Shown here piece by piece: positions 54,833-62,654 of a DNA stretch of 64,000 bases; position 1 is the first letter of the stretch; the number at the start of each line of letters is the position of its first letter. Both the position numbers and the translations under genes were made by a program. Origin of the DNA: Paenibacillus sp. FSL R7-0204 (GTDB lineage Bacteria; Bacillota; Bacilli; Paenibacillales; Paenibacillaceae); contig NZ_JBBOCA010000001.1 in the NCBI RefSeq assembly GCF_038002225.1, forward strand, positions 2,170,001 to 2,234,000, given 5' to 3'. The notes under the pieces are model-generated. The model was not told the origin of the DNA, searched no databases, and saw only the letters and a list, made by a program, of their open reading frames with translations.

Positions 54833-55135
54833 ATGGCTAAGGCTATAAAAACACCAGCGACCTTCGCGGAGGCCCTCCGCCTGGCGGCTGATCTTGCCGA
54901 GCAAAATGAAAAACTAGAAAAGCAGCTTACAGAGTTACGTTTGAACGGGGAATATCCGGAGGTCTTGAGACCAGCTCATATTATGAAACTGCTCGGTTTG
55001 AGTGGCCCCAAAGTTCACGAGCTTACGAATCATCCGACCTTCCCGCATTTAAATCGAAACAGGAAGAAGGGTGAAGCAGTAACGGTTCTCAAGTCGGACC
55101 TGTACCAGTGGTTAAAAACGGAGCGTTATGAATGA
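54833..55135 (+). CDS. Phage DNA-binding (excisionase/MerR-like helix-turn-helix) protein
   Basis: 100 aa, with AAGGAGGAACCGTC upstream. An N-terminal coiled stretch (AADLAEQNEKLEKQLTELRLNG) is followed by a winged-helix-type motif EVLRPAHIMKLLGLSGPKVHELTNHPTFPHLNRNRKKGEAVTVLKSDLYQWLKT, the pattern of excisionase and AlpA-like phage regulators. A hairpin (ACCCACCG/CGGTGGGT, 55140-55169) follows. May act in excision or early regulation. Confidence 0.75.
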   Translation: MAKAIKTPATFAEALRLAADLAEQNEKLEKQLTELRLNGEYPEVLRPAHIMKLLGLSGPKVHELTNHPTFPHLNRNRKKGEAVTVLKSDLYQWLKTERYE

Positions 55136-55325
55136 GGAAACCCACCGAGCTGTACCGGCAACGGTGGGTGGGGGATCGGCAAGGGGAATTGCTTGACTCA
55201 ATTGTACATCGTCGGTGTGTCACATATCTACTTGGATAACGTGCCTATTTGTCCGATTCAGACCTCTTAAAGCCCCAACTTGTCCAGAAACCCGGATTTA
55301 TTTTGGACAGAGGGAGGTGAGAAAA

Positions 55326-55832
55326 TTGTCTATAGGAGACGTGCTTCAGGATTATCGAAAGCAGCAAGGGATGACACAAGGAGAATTCGCAGATCAGGTA
55401 CTGGTTGATCGATCATCAATTGCCAAAGTTGAAACTGGTAAGCGGCCAGCAACGAATCATTTAATGCGACAAGCTGCTTTAGCGTTTGATGATCCTCGAC
55501 TTTATCTTGCAGCAGCAGAAGAAGTTACCGGCGGTGCCAGTGTTCCATATTTGGACGGTGCTGATCTACATAAGGCTGCGACTCATTACAAGTCGATTGA
55601 AGAAGGAGAAGAGGCGCTGGCGGCTATGCGGATCGCACCGATCATGAAACGACAGGATCAGATGACCGATGCTGACAGGGATGCGATCAAAGCGGCCATT
55701 ATGGAAAGCGTTGAGGACATCACGGCTTTTACGCATCACATCATGTCGCTGTGCAGGGAATACGGATTTAGCTGGCACGGGATCTGGAAAGAACACCGTG
55801 CAGAGCTTAAGGCCAAACAATACATGAAATGA
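55326..55832 (+). CDS. XRE-family regulator with C-terminal extension
   Basis: 168 aa from TTG 55326, with GGGAGGTGAG upstream. Helix-turn-helix at about residues 8-60: LQDYRKQQGMTQGEFADQVLVDRSSIAKVETGKRPATNHLMRQAAL. The rest (EEVTGGASVPYLDGADLHKAATHYKSIEEGEEAL to HGIWKEHRAELKAKQYMK) has no domain I recognise. Similar proteins appear in Bacillales prophages at this early position. A 190-bp gap upstream holds only the hairpin at 55140-55169. Confidence 0.8.
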   Translation: MSIGDVLQDYRKQQGMTQGEFADQVLVDRSSIAKVETGKRPATNHLMRQAALAFDDPRLYLAAAEEVTGGASVPYLDGADLHKAATHYKSIEEGEEALAAMRIAPIMKRQDQMTDADRDAIKAAIMESVEDITAFTHHIMSLCREYGFSWHGIWKEHRAELKAKQYMK

Positions 55833-55842
55833 GGAGAACGCC

Positions 55843-56115
55843 TTGGAAAGAGAGCAACTGGTTGCTGAGGCAAGGGAAGCGGGTTTGCATGCAGTTCATA
55901 ACCTGCAGATGATTCGGAAGAATCCGGACATTATGCTGCCGGGAAAGATCGAGGATGCGGAGGCTCATCTGAACAATATGATCCGATTTGCAGAAATGGA
56001 AATGAAAAATGACCGCCGGCCAGGGCAGTCACTTGGTTTGAAATCTCGGTTAGAGAATCACTTGGTATCCATTCTAACCCCGAAGCGTGAAAAGCACAAG
56101 GAGGGCGCAGCGTGA
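55843..56115 (+). CDS. Hypothetical phage protein
   Basis: 90 aa, starting at TTG 55843 (GAGGAGAACG upstream). Entirely helical and charged: AREAGLHAVHNLQMIRKNPDIMLPGKIEDAEAHLNNMIRFAEMEMK. No recognised domain. Overlaps the next gene by 4 bp; part of the early operon. Confidence 0.7.
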   Translation: MEREQLVAEAREAGLHAVHNLQMIRKNPDIMLPGKIEDAEAHLNNMIRFAEMEMKNDRRPGQSLGLKSRLENHLVSILTPKREKHKEGAA

Positions 56116-56384
56116 CAGAGCAGCAGATCAGGAATTTCGGCCAGGCCCTGGCTGAACGCTATAAACGGGTAAGTGATGAAAGGGCTGCTGCTGAGAAGAG
56201 GTTCCGTGAATCATTCTATTCCCCGACATCAACTCGCTTTGAAGTACTGGAGTTGGAGCGCAAACGGGATATCGCACAAGCTGCCTATGATACATGGGAT
56301 GAGGTTATTACAAATCTCCCCCCAGAGATTCAAACTGCTTTTTCAGAGCATTTTCAAAAAATAAACTCTACGGAGGCTAAATAA
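56112..56384 (+). CDS. Hypothetical phage protein, coiled coil
   Basis: 90 aa from GTG 56112 within the upstream gene's stop. Probable coiled coil at about residues 12-68 (ALAERYKRVSDERAAAEKRFRES; EVLELERKRDIAQAAYDTWDEVI). No family recognised. Followed by the AbrB-like gene after 1 bp. Confidence 0.7.
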   Translation: MTEQQIRNFGQALAERYKRVSDERAAAEKRFRESFYSPTSTRFEVLELERKRDIAQAAYDTWDEVITNLPPEIQTAFSEHFQKINSTEAK

Positions 56385-56385
56385 T

Positions 56386-56637
56386 ATGAAATCTACCGGA
56401 ATTGTACGCAAAATTGACGAGCTTGGTCGGCTCGTTATCCCGATCGAGCTGCGCAGAACGATGAATTTAGAAATTAAGGACCCTGTGGAGATCTTCGTGG
56501 ACGATGACAAAGTCATTTTACGCAAGTATGCTCCTGGCTGCGCAATCACTGGCAGCCAGGAAGACTTGGTCGCTTTTGAAGGGAAACTCTACAGCCGGGC
56601 AGTTATTCAGCAGATGGCTGCAGCAGCAGGGATTTAA
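56386..56637 (+). CDS. AbrB/SpoVT-type transition-state regulator
   Basis: 83 aa, with CGGAGGCTAAATAAT upstream. The N-terminal swapped-hairpin domain is a close match to AbrB: GIVRKIDELGRLVIPIELRRTMNLEIKDPVEIFVDDDKVILRKYAPGC. The short C-terminal part lacks the second AbrB domain but keeps CAITGSQEDLVAFEGKLYSRAVI. Phage-borne AbrB-like proteins could bind host or phage promoters and alter stationary-phase timing; this is inference. Confidence 0.9.
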   Translation: MKSTGIVRKIDELGRLVIPIELRRTMNLEIKDPVEIFVDDDKVILRKYAPGCAITGSQEDLVAFEGKLYSRAVIQQMAAAAGI

Positions 56638-56642
56638 GTGTT

Positions 56643-56666
56643 AGACAGAGGCTTCGGCCCCTGTCT
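56643..56666 (+). other. RNA hairpin with UUCG tetraloop after the abrB-like gene
   Basis: AGACAG pairs with CTGTCT and GGC with GCC around TTCG, a very stable tetraloop. No T-run; an mRNA end or processing element is possible. No convincing gene in 56638-56836. Confidence 0.6.
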
Positions 56667-56836
56667 TGGAGTATCGGAGCTTAGAAATAACCTTTCCTCC
56701 CTCCGGTATTCCAAGATGCGGCTGACGCATCCAAGGTGGTGGCGGATCACACAGGTCAAGGGAACCGAAAAGGCCGGTTTTACTGGTGTAGTTATTCCCT
56801 CGCCCACCTTGCAATTACATAGAAAGGAGGTAGCAC

Positions 56837-57094
56837 ATGCAAGTCATTCAGAAATTGACGGTTGTTAGTAATCCAACACGAATATTTGAGGTCGGTACTG
56901 AAGTGGATGGCCGGGAGGTGATCGAGATCCGGCAGGTTGGTGCGAATTACGAAGATCATGTTCATTCGGAATTCATTATTGAAGATGAAAATGGCGAACT
57001 GATCGCAAGTGTGGAGAATGCTCCGGTCATCATCGACTGGAAGAGCATCGTAGAACACGATGTTCCGACTTCATTAGTTCCTAACAAAAAATAG
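56837..57094 (+). CDS. Hypothetical phage protein
   Basis: 85 aa; AAAGGAGGTAGCAC precedes the ATG. Beta-rich small domain: VVSNPTRIFEVGTEVDGREVIEIRQVGANYEDHVHSEFIIEDENGELIASVENAPVIIDW. Acidic overall. No family recognised. The stop codon lies in the hairpin of a leftward-facing terminator. Confidence 0.75.
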   Translation: MQVIQKLTVVSNPTRIFEVGTEVDGREVIEIRQVGANYEDHVHSEFIIEDENGELIASVENAPVIIDWKSIVEHDVPTSLVPNKK

Positions 57095-57112
57095 CCCACT
57101 GGCATGGGCTAT
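57081..57112 (-). terminator. Leftward-facing intrinsic terminator
   Basis: ATAGCCCA (57091-57098) pairs with TGGGCTAT (57105-57112) and, on the minus strand, is followed by six T. There is no T-run on the plus strand, although all nearby genes run rightward. Confidence 0.65.
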
Positions 57113-57190
57113 CACTGATCTTTGAAAATCAAATTCTCGCCCCCACTATACCATGTTGGGGGCGCACTACACAAGAGGGAGTGAACGGAA

Positions 57191-57451
57191 ATGTCAACAG
57201 CTTTCTCTGCTGATATCAGCGGGCAGCGCATCGAGATCGAAATTGTGCCTCCTACAAATTATTCACCTTCAATTCTCTCTATCCGGCAGCAGTCCGGCAC
57301 CTTCCAGTTGCATGCTGATCCGGACCAGCTGGCCGAAGTTGAATACGCCATCCGGACTTACCTGGATAGTATCCGTTATCCTGAAACGCCAGACCAGCAG
57401 TCACTCTTGCATGATGAGTGCAGAGCGGCTATCGAGGAGGAGATCGCTTGA
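57191..57451 (+). CDS. Hypothetical phage protein
   Basis: 86 aa, with GAGGGAGTGAACGGAA upstream. Beta-rich first half (IEIEIVPPTNYSPSILSIRQQSGTFQLHADPDQLAEVEYAI), helical second half. No recognised family. The stop overlaps the start of the ATPase gene, so they are coupled. Confidence 0.7.
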   Translation: MSTAFSADISGQRIEIEIVPPTNYSPSILSIRQQSGTFQLHADPDQLAEVEYAIRTYLDSIRYPETPDQQSLLHDECRAAIEEEIA

Positions 57452-59436
57452 AGCGTATCGATGTGGAGCGTTTAACGCTTCATAATTTCAAAGGTATTAG
57501 GGAGTTCATCCTCGCTGTTAACGGGGGAGATGCTGATGTCTATGGTGATAATGCCACCGGTAAGACAACAATCTTTGATGGATTCCTGTGGTGCCTTTTC
57601 GGCAAAGACAGTCAGAACAAAGCTGATTTTGAAATTAAGGGCTTGGACGGGGCTGGTAAGGTCCTGCAGCACAAGCTGGAACACGAGGTTGAACTGGTAC
57701 TACAGGTTGACGGTCGCCCCCGGACATTCCGCCGGGTCTTCTCGGAGAAATGGACAAAGAAGCGCGGCGCACCGGTGGAGAGCTTTGAGGGACACAACAC
57801 CACTTATTATGTCGATGGTGTCCCAGTCACCATGCGGGAATATCAGGCGGAATTGGATGTCATCATCAAAGAGGACCGGTTCCGGCTTCTGACTAGCCCT
57901 TCTTACTTTAACGAGATTCTTAAAAAAGAGGAGCGCCGTAAGGTGCTCCTGGAAGTGTCTGGTGATCTAACTGATGCCGAGGTCATTCACAGTAACGAGG
58001 AGCTCGCTGAGCTGCCGGCCATCTTGGCAGGACGCGAAATGGATGCTCATAAGAAAGTTATTGCCGCTCGCAGTACAGCCATTAATAAGGAAATTAAGGA
58101 GCTGCCGGTCCGTATCAGCGAGGTTCAGCGTCAAATGCCGGACATCACCGAACTGGACGAAGAGCTGCTGAAGGAAGATATTGCAATGCTCCGCCGCCGG
58201 GTTGAATCTAGTGAGGCTGAATTGTCCCGTATCCTCTCCGGAGGTGAGGTGGCTGTCAAAGAGAAGCGGCTCCGTGAAATTGAAGGCGAGCTGATTGCCA
58301 TTAAGAGCCGCATGCAATCGGATGTACTGGATAAGGTGGCTCTGAAGCGGGACTTGGTCAACCAAATGCACATTGAGGTCAACCGGTACCGCCGGGAGAT
58401 CGAAGATAAGCAGCAGCGAATTCAGCAGAACGAGCGGCAGGCGGCAGGGCGCCGGCAGGAGGCGGACCGGCTGCGGACAGAGTTTTGGGAGTTGAAAGGT
58501 TTGACCTTTGAATCTGCCGGGGACCACGATGCTCACTGTTCCGCCTGCGGACAGGCACTACCAGAGGATCAGGTCAAGGCAGCTCATGATAAGGCCGAGG
58601 CTGATTTTAACCGGCGATTGGCCGAGCGGAAGGAGCGTATCAATACTTCCGGTAAAGCAGCGGTTGCTGAAGCTCAGAAGTTTGAGCAAGAGATTGTCCG
58701 GTTCCAGGGAGAAATTGAGGACTTGAAGAGTACGCTGACCTCATTTGAATCGGAGTTGTTAGCTGTCGAGGCTGAGCTGACCGAACTTCGTGCAGGGGTG
58801 AAAGACCCAGCAGCAGATCCGGAATATGCCGGCAAGCAGGCAGAAGCTTCCAGGCTTCAGCAGGAGATTGGGGAGCTACGGGAATCCAGCCAATCGGCAG
58901 CGGCGGGCGTCCGGGAAGAAATCGGCCGGCTGCGGCGTGAAGTTGAGGACATGGAGCGCGATCTTGCTAAGTTCGATGGCGTCCGGCGCGCACAGCAGCG
59001 AGTAACTGAGTTGGAGCGTCAAGAGAGCAGCCTGGCCGCCGAATACGAGCGGCTACAGCACGAACTGTTTCTGTGCGAAGAATTCACCCGCACCAAAGTT
59101 AATCTGCTGGATGCCAAGATCAACAGCAAGTTTAAGCTGGCACGGTTCCGACTCTTTGAAGAACAGGTGAACGGCGGACTGAAAGAGGTCTGCGACACAC
59201 TCTACAAGGGCGTTCCTTACGAGGGCGGGCTTAATAATGCCGCTCGCATCAATGTCGGCTTGGACATCATCAATACACTTAGCCAGCACTATGGCTTCTC
59301 AGCTCCGATCTTCGTGGATAATGCTGAGGCTGTGACGAAGTTGATTGGGACGGATGCCCAGGTTATCCGCTTGGTAGTAAGTGAAGTGGATAAGAAGCTG
59401 CGCATCGAGACGGTAGCCATACAGGAGGCGATTTGA
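57448..59436 (+). CDS. SbcC/Rad50-like AAA ATPase with zinc hook
   Basis: 662 aa from TTG 57448, with GAGGAGGAGA upstream. ABC-type ATPase of SMC/SbcC style: RLTLHNFKGIREF and Walker A YGDNATGKTTIFDGFLWCLFG near residue 32. Two long coiled-coil arms (about 190-330 and 380-560) flank a zinc hook HCSACGQALPEDQ near 365. The C-terminal part has GLNNAARINVGLDIINTL and APIFVDNAEAVT (degenerate Walker B). Such ATPases often precede RecT in phages and act with a nuclease in double-strand-break processing; no sbcD-like nuclease is in the window. Confidence 0.88.
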   Translation: MKRIDVERLTLHNFKGIREFILAVNGGDADVYGDNATGKTTIFDGFLWCLFGKDSQNKADFEIKGLDGAGKVLQHKLEHEVELVLQVDGRPRTFRRVFSEKWTKKRGAPVESFEGHNTTYYVDGVPVTMREYQAELDVIIKEDRFRLLTSPSYFNEILKKEERRKVLLEVSGDLTDAEVIHSNEELAELPAILAGREMDAHKKVIAARSTAINKEIKELPVRISEVQRQMPDITELDEELLKEDIAMLRRRVESSEAELSRILSGGEVAVKEKRLREIEGELIAIKSRMQSDVLDKVALKRDLVNQMHIEVNRYRREIEDKQQRIQQNERQAAGRRQEADRLRTEFWELKGLTFESAGDHDAHCSACGQALPEDQVKAAHDKAEADFNRRLAERKERINTSGKAAVAEAQKFEQEIVRFQGEIEDLKSTLTSFESELLAVEAELTELRAGVKDPAADPEYAGKQAEASRLQQEIGELRESSQSAAAGVREEIGRLRREVEDMERDLAKFDGVRRAQQRVTELERQESSLAAEYERLQHELFLCEEFTRTKVNLLDAKINSKFKLARFRLFEEQVNGGLKEVCDTLYKGVPYEGGLNNAARINVGLDIINTLSQHYGFSAPIFVDNAEAVTKLIGTDAQVIRLVVSEVDKKLRIETVAIQEAI

Positions 59437-59627
59437 TGAATACCACTTATAAAGTTATTGCTTCTGATCCTTCAAATGGATTATTCACTGGTCAGACTGT
59501 AAAGCCGTATTACGAGGATGGCATCGAGATGATCATTACTGGATCTCAAATGGGCGTCGATCATCACATCATGAAAAATGGTCAGTATTTCAAAGATCAT
59601 TTTGCTGAGGGGGAGACAGAGAAATGA
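59436..59627 (+). CDS. Small hypothetical phage protein
   Basis: 63 aa from ATG 59436, with AGGAGG seven bases upstream, overlapping the ATPase stop. Beta-rich (TYKVIASDPSNGLFTGQTVKPYYEDGIEMIITGSQMG). No recognised family. Overlaps recT by 4 bp, so the three genes form one translationally linked recombination module. Confidence 0.7.
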   Translation: MNTTYKVIASDPSNGLFTGQTVKPYYEDGIEMIITGSQMGVDHHIMKNGQYFKDHFAEGETEK

Positions 59628-60502
59628 GTACAGGTAATCAGGTGGCGACTATTCAAAAGGACATCACCGATGATGTTAATCGGAGCCTTACACGGTTGCA
59701 GGATGATGGGTTGATTTTGCCCCCGAATTATAACGCGAGCAACGCGTTAAAGAGCACCTTCTTCAAGCTCCAGGAGGTTCAGGACAAGAACGGTAAGCCT
59801 GCGCTGGAGGTATGTACGCGGGAATCTGTTGCAAATGCACTGCTGGATATGGTTGTGCAAGGTCTAAGCCCGGCCAAGACACAATGTTACTTTATTGTTT
59901 ATGGCACTAAGCTCCAGCTTAATCGCTCCTATTTTGGTACACAAGCCGTTCTTAAACGATTGTCCAATGTCAAGGATATTTGGGCCAATGTGATTTATAA
60001 GGGTGACATATTTGAGTATGAAGTGGCTGGCGGGCGTGAAAAATTGGTCAAGCACGAAACCAAATTTGAAAACAGGGACAATGAAATTCTAGGTGTGTAT
60101 GCCGTCGTGAAGTCGCTTGATGATGAAGAGATCCTCACCGTCATGACCAAAAAGGAAGTTGACGCATCATGGAGTCAGAGCAAAACAAGTCAATCTGTCC
60201 ATAAAAAATTCTCACAAGAAATGGCAAAGCGGACTGTCATCAACCGTGCGGCCAAGGCTTACATCAACACCAGTGACGACAGCGATCTACTGGTCGATGC
60301 CATTAATCGGTCGACAGAAAACGAGTATGAAGAGCGTGTTGATGTAACGCCTGAAGAAGTCAAAGCAGAGATTGCAGAGCATGCGAACAAAGAAATGATT
60401 GATATCAAGCCGGAGGCTGCTCCACCTAAGGGACAACCCCAAGCCGACACGAAGAACGACTCTATCGACATTTCGAAGTTTGACCAAGAAATGGATTTTT
60501 AA
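59624..60502 (+). CDS. recT: RecT-family single-strand annealing recombinase
   Basis: 292 aa, starting in the upstream gene's stop (GAGGGGGAGACAGAGAA upstream). RecT blocks: NASNALKSTFFKLQEV, SVANALLDMVVQGLSPAKTQCYFIVYGTKLQLNRSYFGTQAVLKRLSNVKDIWANVIYKGD, and SHKKFSQEMAKRTVINRAAKAYINTSDD. The variable acidic C-terminal tail (from about 245) ends in ISKFDQEMDF, a possible partner-binding tip. RecT anneals complementary strands in phage recombination and replication. Confidence 0.93.
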   Translation: MSTGNQVATIQKDITDDVNRSLTRLQDDGLILPPNYNASNALKSTFFKLQEVQDKNGKPALEVCTRESVANALLDMVVQGLSPAKTQCYFIVYGTKLQLNRSYFGTQAVLKRLSNVKDIWANVIYKGDIFEYEVAGGREKLVKHETKFENRDNEILGVYAVVKSLDDEEILTVMTKKEVDASWSQSKTSQSVHKKFSQEMAKRTVINRAAKAYINTSDDSDLLVDAINRSTENEYEERVDVTPEEVKAEIAEHANKEMIDIKPEAAPPKGQPQADTKNDSIDISKFDQEMDF

Positions 60503-60503
60503 C

Positions 60504-61211
60504 GTGATCGACATCCAATGCCTCGGCTCCAGCAGCGCCGGAAACGCCTAACGTATATCGGACGGCCACACCGCGATCCTGCTGGAAGCCGGTTTTCCTT
60601 ATAAGTCGATTCAGCGGGCGCTTCACTTCCGGATGACAGATATAGCCGGCTGCCTTATTACACATGAGCACGGAGACCACAGTCGGGCGGCGGCGGACAT
60701 CATGCGGGCAGGCATTCCGGTATACACCAGCCGGGGGACAGCTCAGGCACTTGGCCTGTCCGGGCATCGACTTCGGTCTGTGATGCCGCGGGAGCCTTTT
60801 GAGATTGGGAGTTGGACAGTTATGGGGTTTGATGTTGAACATGACGCTGCGGAGCCACTGGGCTGGCTATTGGCCAATCAGGATGGTGACAAATTGGTGT
60901 TCCTGACTGACTCCTATTACTGCCGTTATAAGTTTTCCAGGCTTACGCACATCATGATTGAATGCAATTATTCCATAGATATTGTAAACCGCCGGGTGCT
61001 GGCCGGCGAGCTTCATCCAGTCCAGAAAAATCGGCTTCTGCGGTCACATTTCAGCCTGGAGCACGTTAAGGAATTTCTGAAAGCCAATGATACCCGGAAT
61101 GTTGAGGAGATCTGGCTGCTGCACCTGTCTGACGGAAACAGCGACGCTGAACTGTTCCGCCGGGAGATCATGGAGCTCACCGGCACAATTGTCCGGGTAG
61201 CCGATCGATGA
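60504..61211 (+). pseudogene. Metallo-beta-lactamase-fold hydrolase with an in-frame stop at codon 16
   Basis: Reading from GTG 60504 gives MIDIQCLGSSSAGNA, then TAA (60549-60551), then RISDGHTAILLEAGFPYKSI and the metal motif LITHEHGDHSRAA. GSSSAGN-x-YRISDG is the normal YycJ-like N-terminus, so TAA replaces a probable TAC. The rest is intact (D at FLTDSYYC; ECNYSIDI; LRSHFSLEHV). An internal ATG at 60633 has no ribosome site and would drop the first strands. Phages often carry this hydrolase after recT. Confidence 0.82.
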
Positions 61212-61402
61212 ACGGCCCGCTGGGGGAACGGATCTGGAAGAGCATGATCAGTGAACGTTTGTGGGCCTTGCGAACGGTGGACGAAGCGGCTTTTAAAAAG
61301 GCTGTTAGAGCGTACTATGCCATTGCGCATCCAGGCTTCCGGGTTGTCAGAGCAGCCTATCCCTTCATTTATATCCAAGATGAGCGGGGGACTCAACCAT
61401 GA
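61208..61402 (+). CDS. Hypothetical phage protein
   Basis: 64 aa, start overlapping the previous stop. Helical, basic: ERIWKSMISERLWALRTVDEAAFKKAVRAYYAIAHPGFRVVRAAYPFIYIQ. No recognised domain. Stop overlaps the next start. Confidence 0.65.
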   Translation: MNGPLGERIWKSMISERLWALRTVDEAAFKKAVRAYYAIAHPGFRVVRAAYPFIYIQDERGTQP

Positions 61403-61617
61403 GTAAGGTACACCAGCTTGATCTATTTACACTGATTGACCCTAAGCCAAAGCCGCCAATCAAAGCGGTACCGATTTTGAACGGCCTGTATTATGAGCGA
61501 TCGACGGGCTTGTTCGTTACCTATGTCCAGGGACGCCGACACTTTGAAGTCAGTACAGGCCAATGCCTTGGAGATAAGGCGCGGAAGGAAAAAACGATGA
61601 GGGAGCGTGCAATATGA
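61399..61617 (+). CDS. Hypothetical phage protein
   Basis: 72 aa, overlapping both neighbours by 4 bp. Begins MSKVHQLDLFTLI, a QLDLF-type motif that resembles sliding-clamp-binding peptides, then a small beta domain (NGLYYERSTGLFVTYVQGRRHFEV). Clamp binding is an inference from the motif; no family recognised. Confidence 0.65.
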   Translation: MSKVHQLDLFTLIDPKPKPPIKAVPILNGLYYERSTGLFVTYVQGRRHFEVSTGQCLGDKARKEKTMRERAI

Positions 61618-61910
61618 GTAACACTTCAGAAGCGAAAGAGAGCCCAAACATTAATTTGCAAACAGGCGAAATCACTGATTTTATGCTGGATAAGATGAAG
61701 GCTGCCACGGATCAAGGAGAAGAGGCAGTCTTGCATTTCTTAGCTGCTTCTGCTTATGTCGCGGGTTTCTGCATTGCTCTGGCAGCTTCTAAGCCAAGTG
61801 CAGTAGGGCCTCTTCTGACAAGGAGTATGGATGCTCTGACAAGTGGGCTTCAATCGGGTCTGGAGTTCACAGAGACTCCGATTGAATTCATTAAGATCGT
61901 GCGTGACTAG
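61614..61910 (+). CDS. Hypothetical phage protein
   Basis: 98 aa. A hydrophobic helical stretch (residues about 45-70, HFLAASAYVAGFCIALAASKPSAVGPLL) may be a membrane segment or buried helix. No recognised family. Last gene of the tight overlap series. Confidence 0.65.
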   Translation: MSNTSEAKESPNINLQTGEITDFMLDKMKAATDQGEEAVLHFLAASAYVAGFCIALAASKPSAVGPLLTRSMDALTSGLQSGLEFTETPIEFIKIVRD

Positions 61911-61942
61911 ATGAAATAGGCTGCTGCGGGAGGGGGGAATAC

Positions 61943-62260
61943 ATGACCGAGACAGCCAGAGAACCATCCCTTTCCGGACTTCTGAATCAGTTTGAGGCGA
62001 TTGGAGGCCCGGAGGAATTTGGGCCAGAAGGGTTCGTCATTGCTGTTGCATTGTGGCGGAAATCCAGCAAATTAGGCTGGCCACAAACCTTTCAAATGAC
62101 CAACACAGAGCTTCAAGTACAAACTGGAATTGCAACCCGCAAGACCTTGAATGTCTATCGTTCCAAGCTGGTAAAAGCCGGAATCATTGCATATGAACCA
62201 CCTCCCCGGGGGTCTTCAAGAGGAACTTTGCAGGTAGAATTAAAAGTGGACACCCGTTAA
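61943..62260 (+). CDS. Replication-organiser-like winged-helix protein, C-terminus cut by IS
   Basis: 105 aa as read, with GGGAGGGGGGAATAC upstream. The N-terminal winged helix (FVIAVALWRKSSKLGWPQTFQMTNTELQVQTGIATRKTLNVYRSKLVKAGIIAYEPPPRGSSRGTLQVELK) resembles the DnaD-like N-domain of phage replisome organisers. The IS starts at 62247, so the last four codons and the stop (VDTR and TAA) come from the IS end. A C-terminal domain is therefore missing. Confidence 0.82.
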   Translation: MTETAREPSLSGLLNQFEAIGGPEEFGPEGFVIAVALWRKSSKLGWPQTFQMTNTELQVQTGIATRKTLNVYRSKLVKAGIIAYEPPPRGSSRGTLQVELKVDTR

Positions 62261-62298
62261 GAAAGCACGAATAATGAACTTAACGAGGAGGTGTTCCC

Positions 62299-62616
62299 AT
62301 GGGTGAACAACGGCAACGATACAATGAAACTTTTAAAAGAGAAACGGTGAAGTACATTCAGGAACAGACAAAGTCGGTGGTGGAGATTGGGGAGGAGCTG
62401 GGGATCTCCCCTGGCGTGCTGCACAACTGGCTGGCGAAGTATCGGGAGTTCAGCAACGAACCTTTAAACAGTGCGGAAAAGGTTCGCGAACTGGAGCAGC
62501 GATTGGCAGAACAGGAAAAGGAATTACGGGCAAGAGCGCAGCGCATTGCAGACGTCAAAGAGGAGCTGGCCATCGTAAAAAAAGCGGTGCACATCTTCAG
62601 CAAACCAAAGAACTGA
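62299..62616 (+). CDS. IS3-family transposase OrfA
   Basis: 105 aa, with AGGAGGTGTTCCC upstream. Helix-turn-helix domain YNETFKRETVKYIQEQTKSVVEIGEELGISPGVLHNWLAKYRE and a leucine-zipper-like coiled coil (KVRELEQRLAEQEKELRARAQRIADVKEELAIVKKAVHIF). Binds IS ends and forms the first part of the OrfAB fusion made by -1 frameshifting at 62577-62584. Confidence 0.9.
   Translation: MGEQRQRYNETFKRETVKYIQEQTKSVVEIGEELGISPGVLHNWLAKYREFSNEPLNSAEKVRELEQRLAEQEKELRARAQRIADVKEELAIVKKAVHIFSKPKN
62577..62584 (+). other. Probable -1 ribosomal frameshift site
   Basis: Seven A followed by G in the OrfA frame as A-AAA-AAA-G. The -1 frame stays open from here to OrfB and reads FIETHRSEFRVEKMCSML, the expected OrfAB junction. 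Confidence 0.75.
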
Positions 62617-62654
62617 GATTTCAGTTCATCGAAACTCATCGCTCCGAGTTTCGA

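Noticed and set aside
56638..56868. 76-codon ORF after the AbrB-like gene
   Set aside because: GTG start directly after the previous stop with no ribosome site; overlaps the next gene and contains a stable UUCG hairpin.
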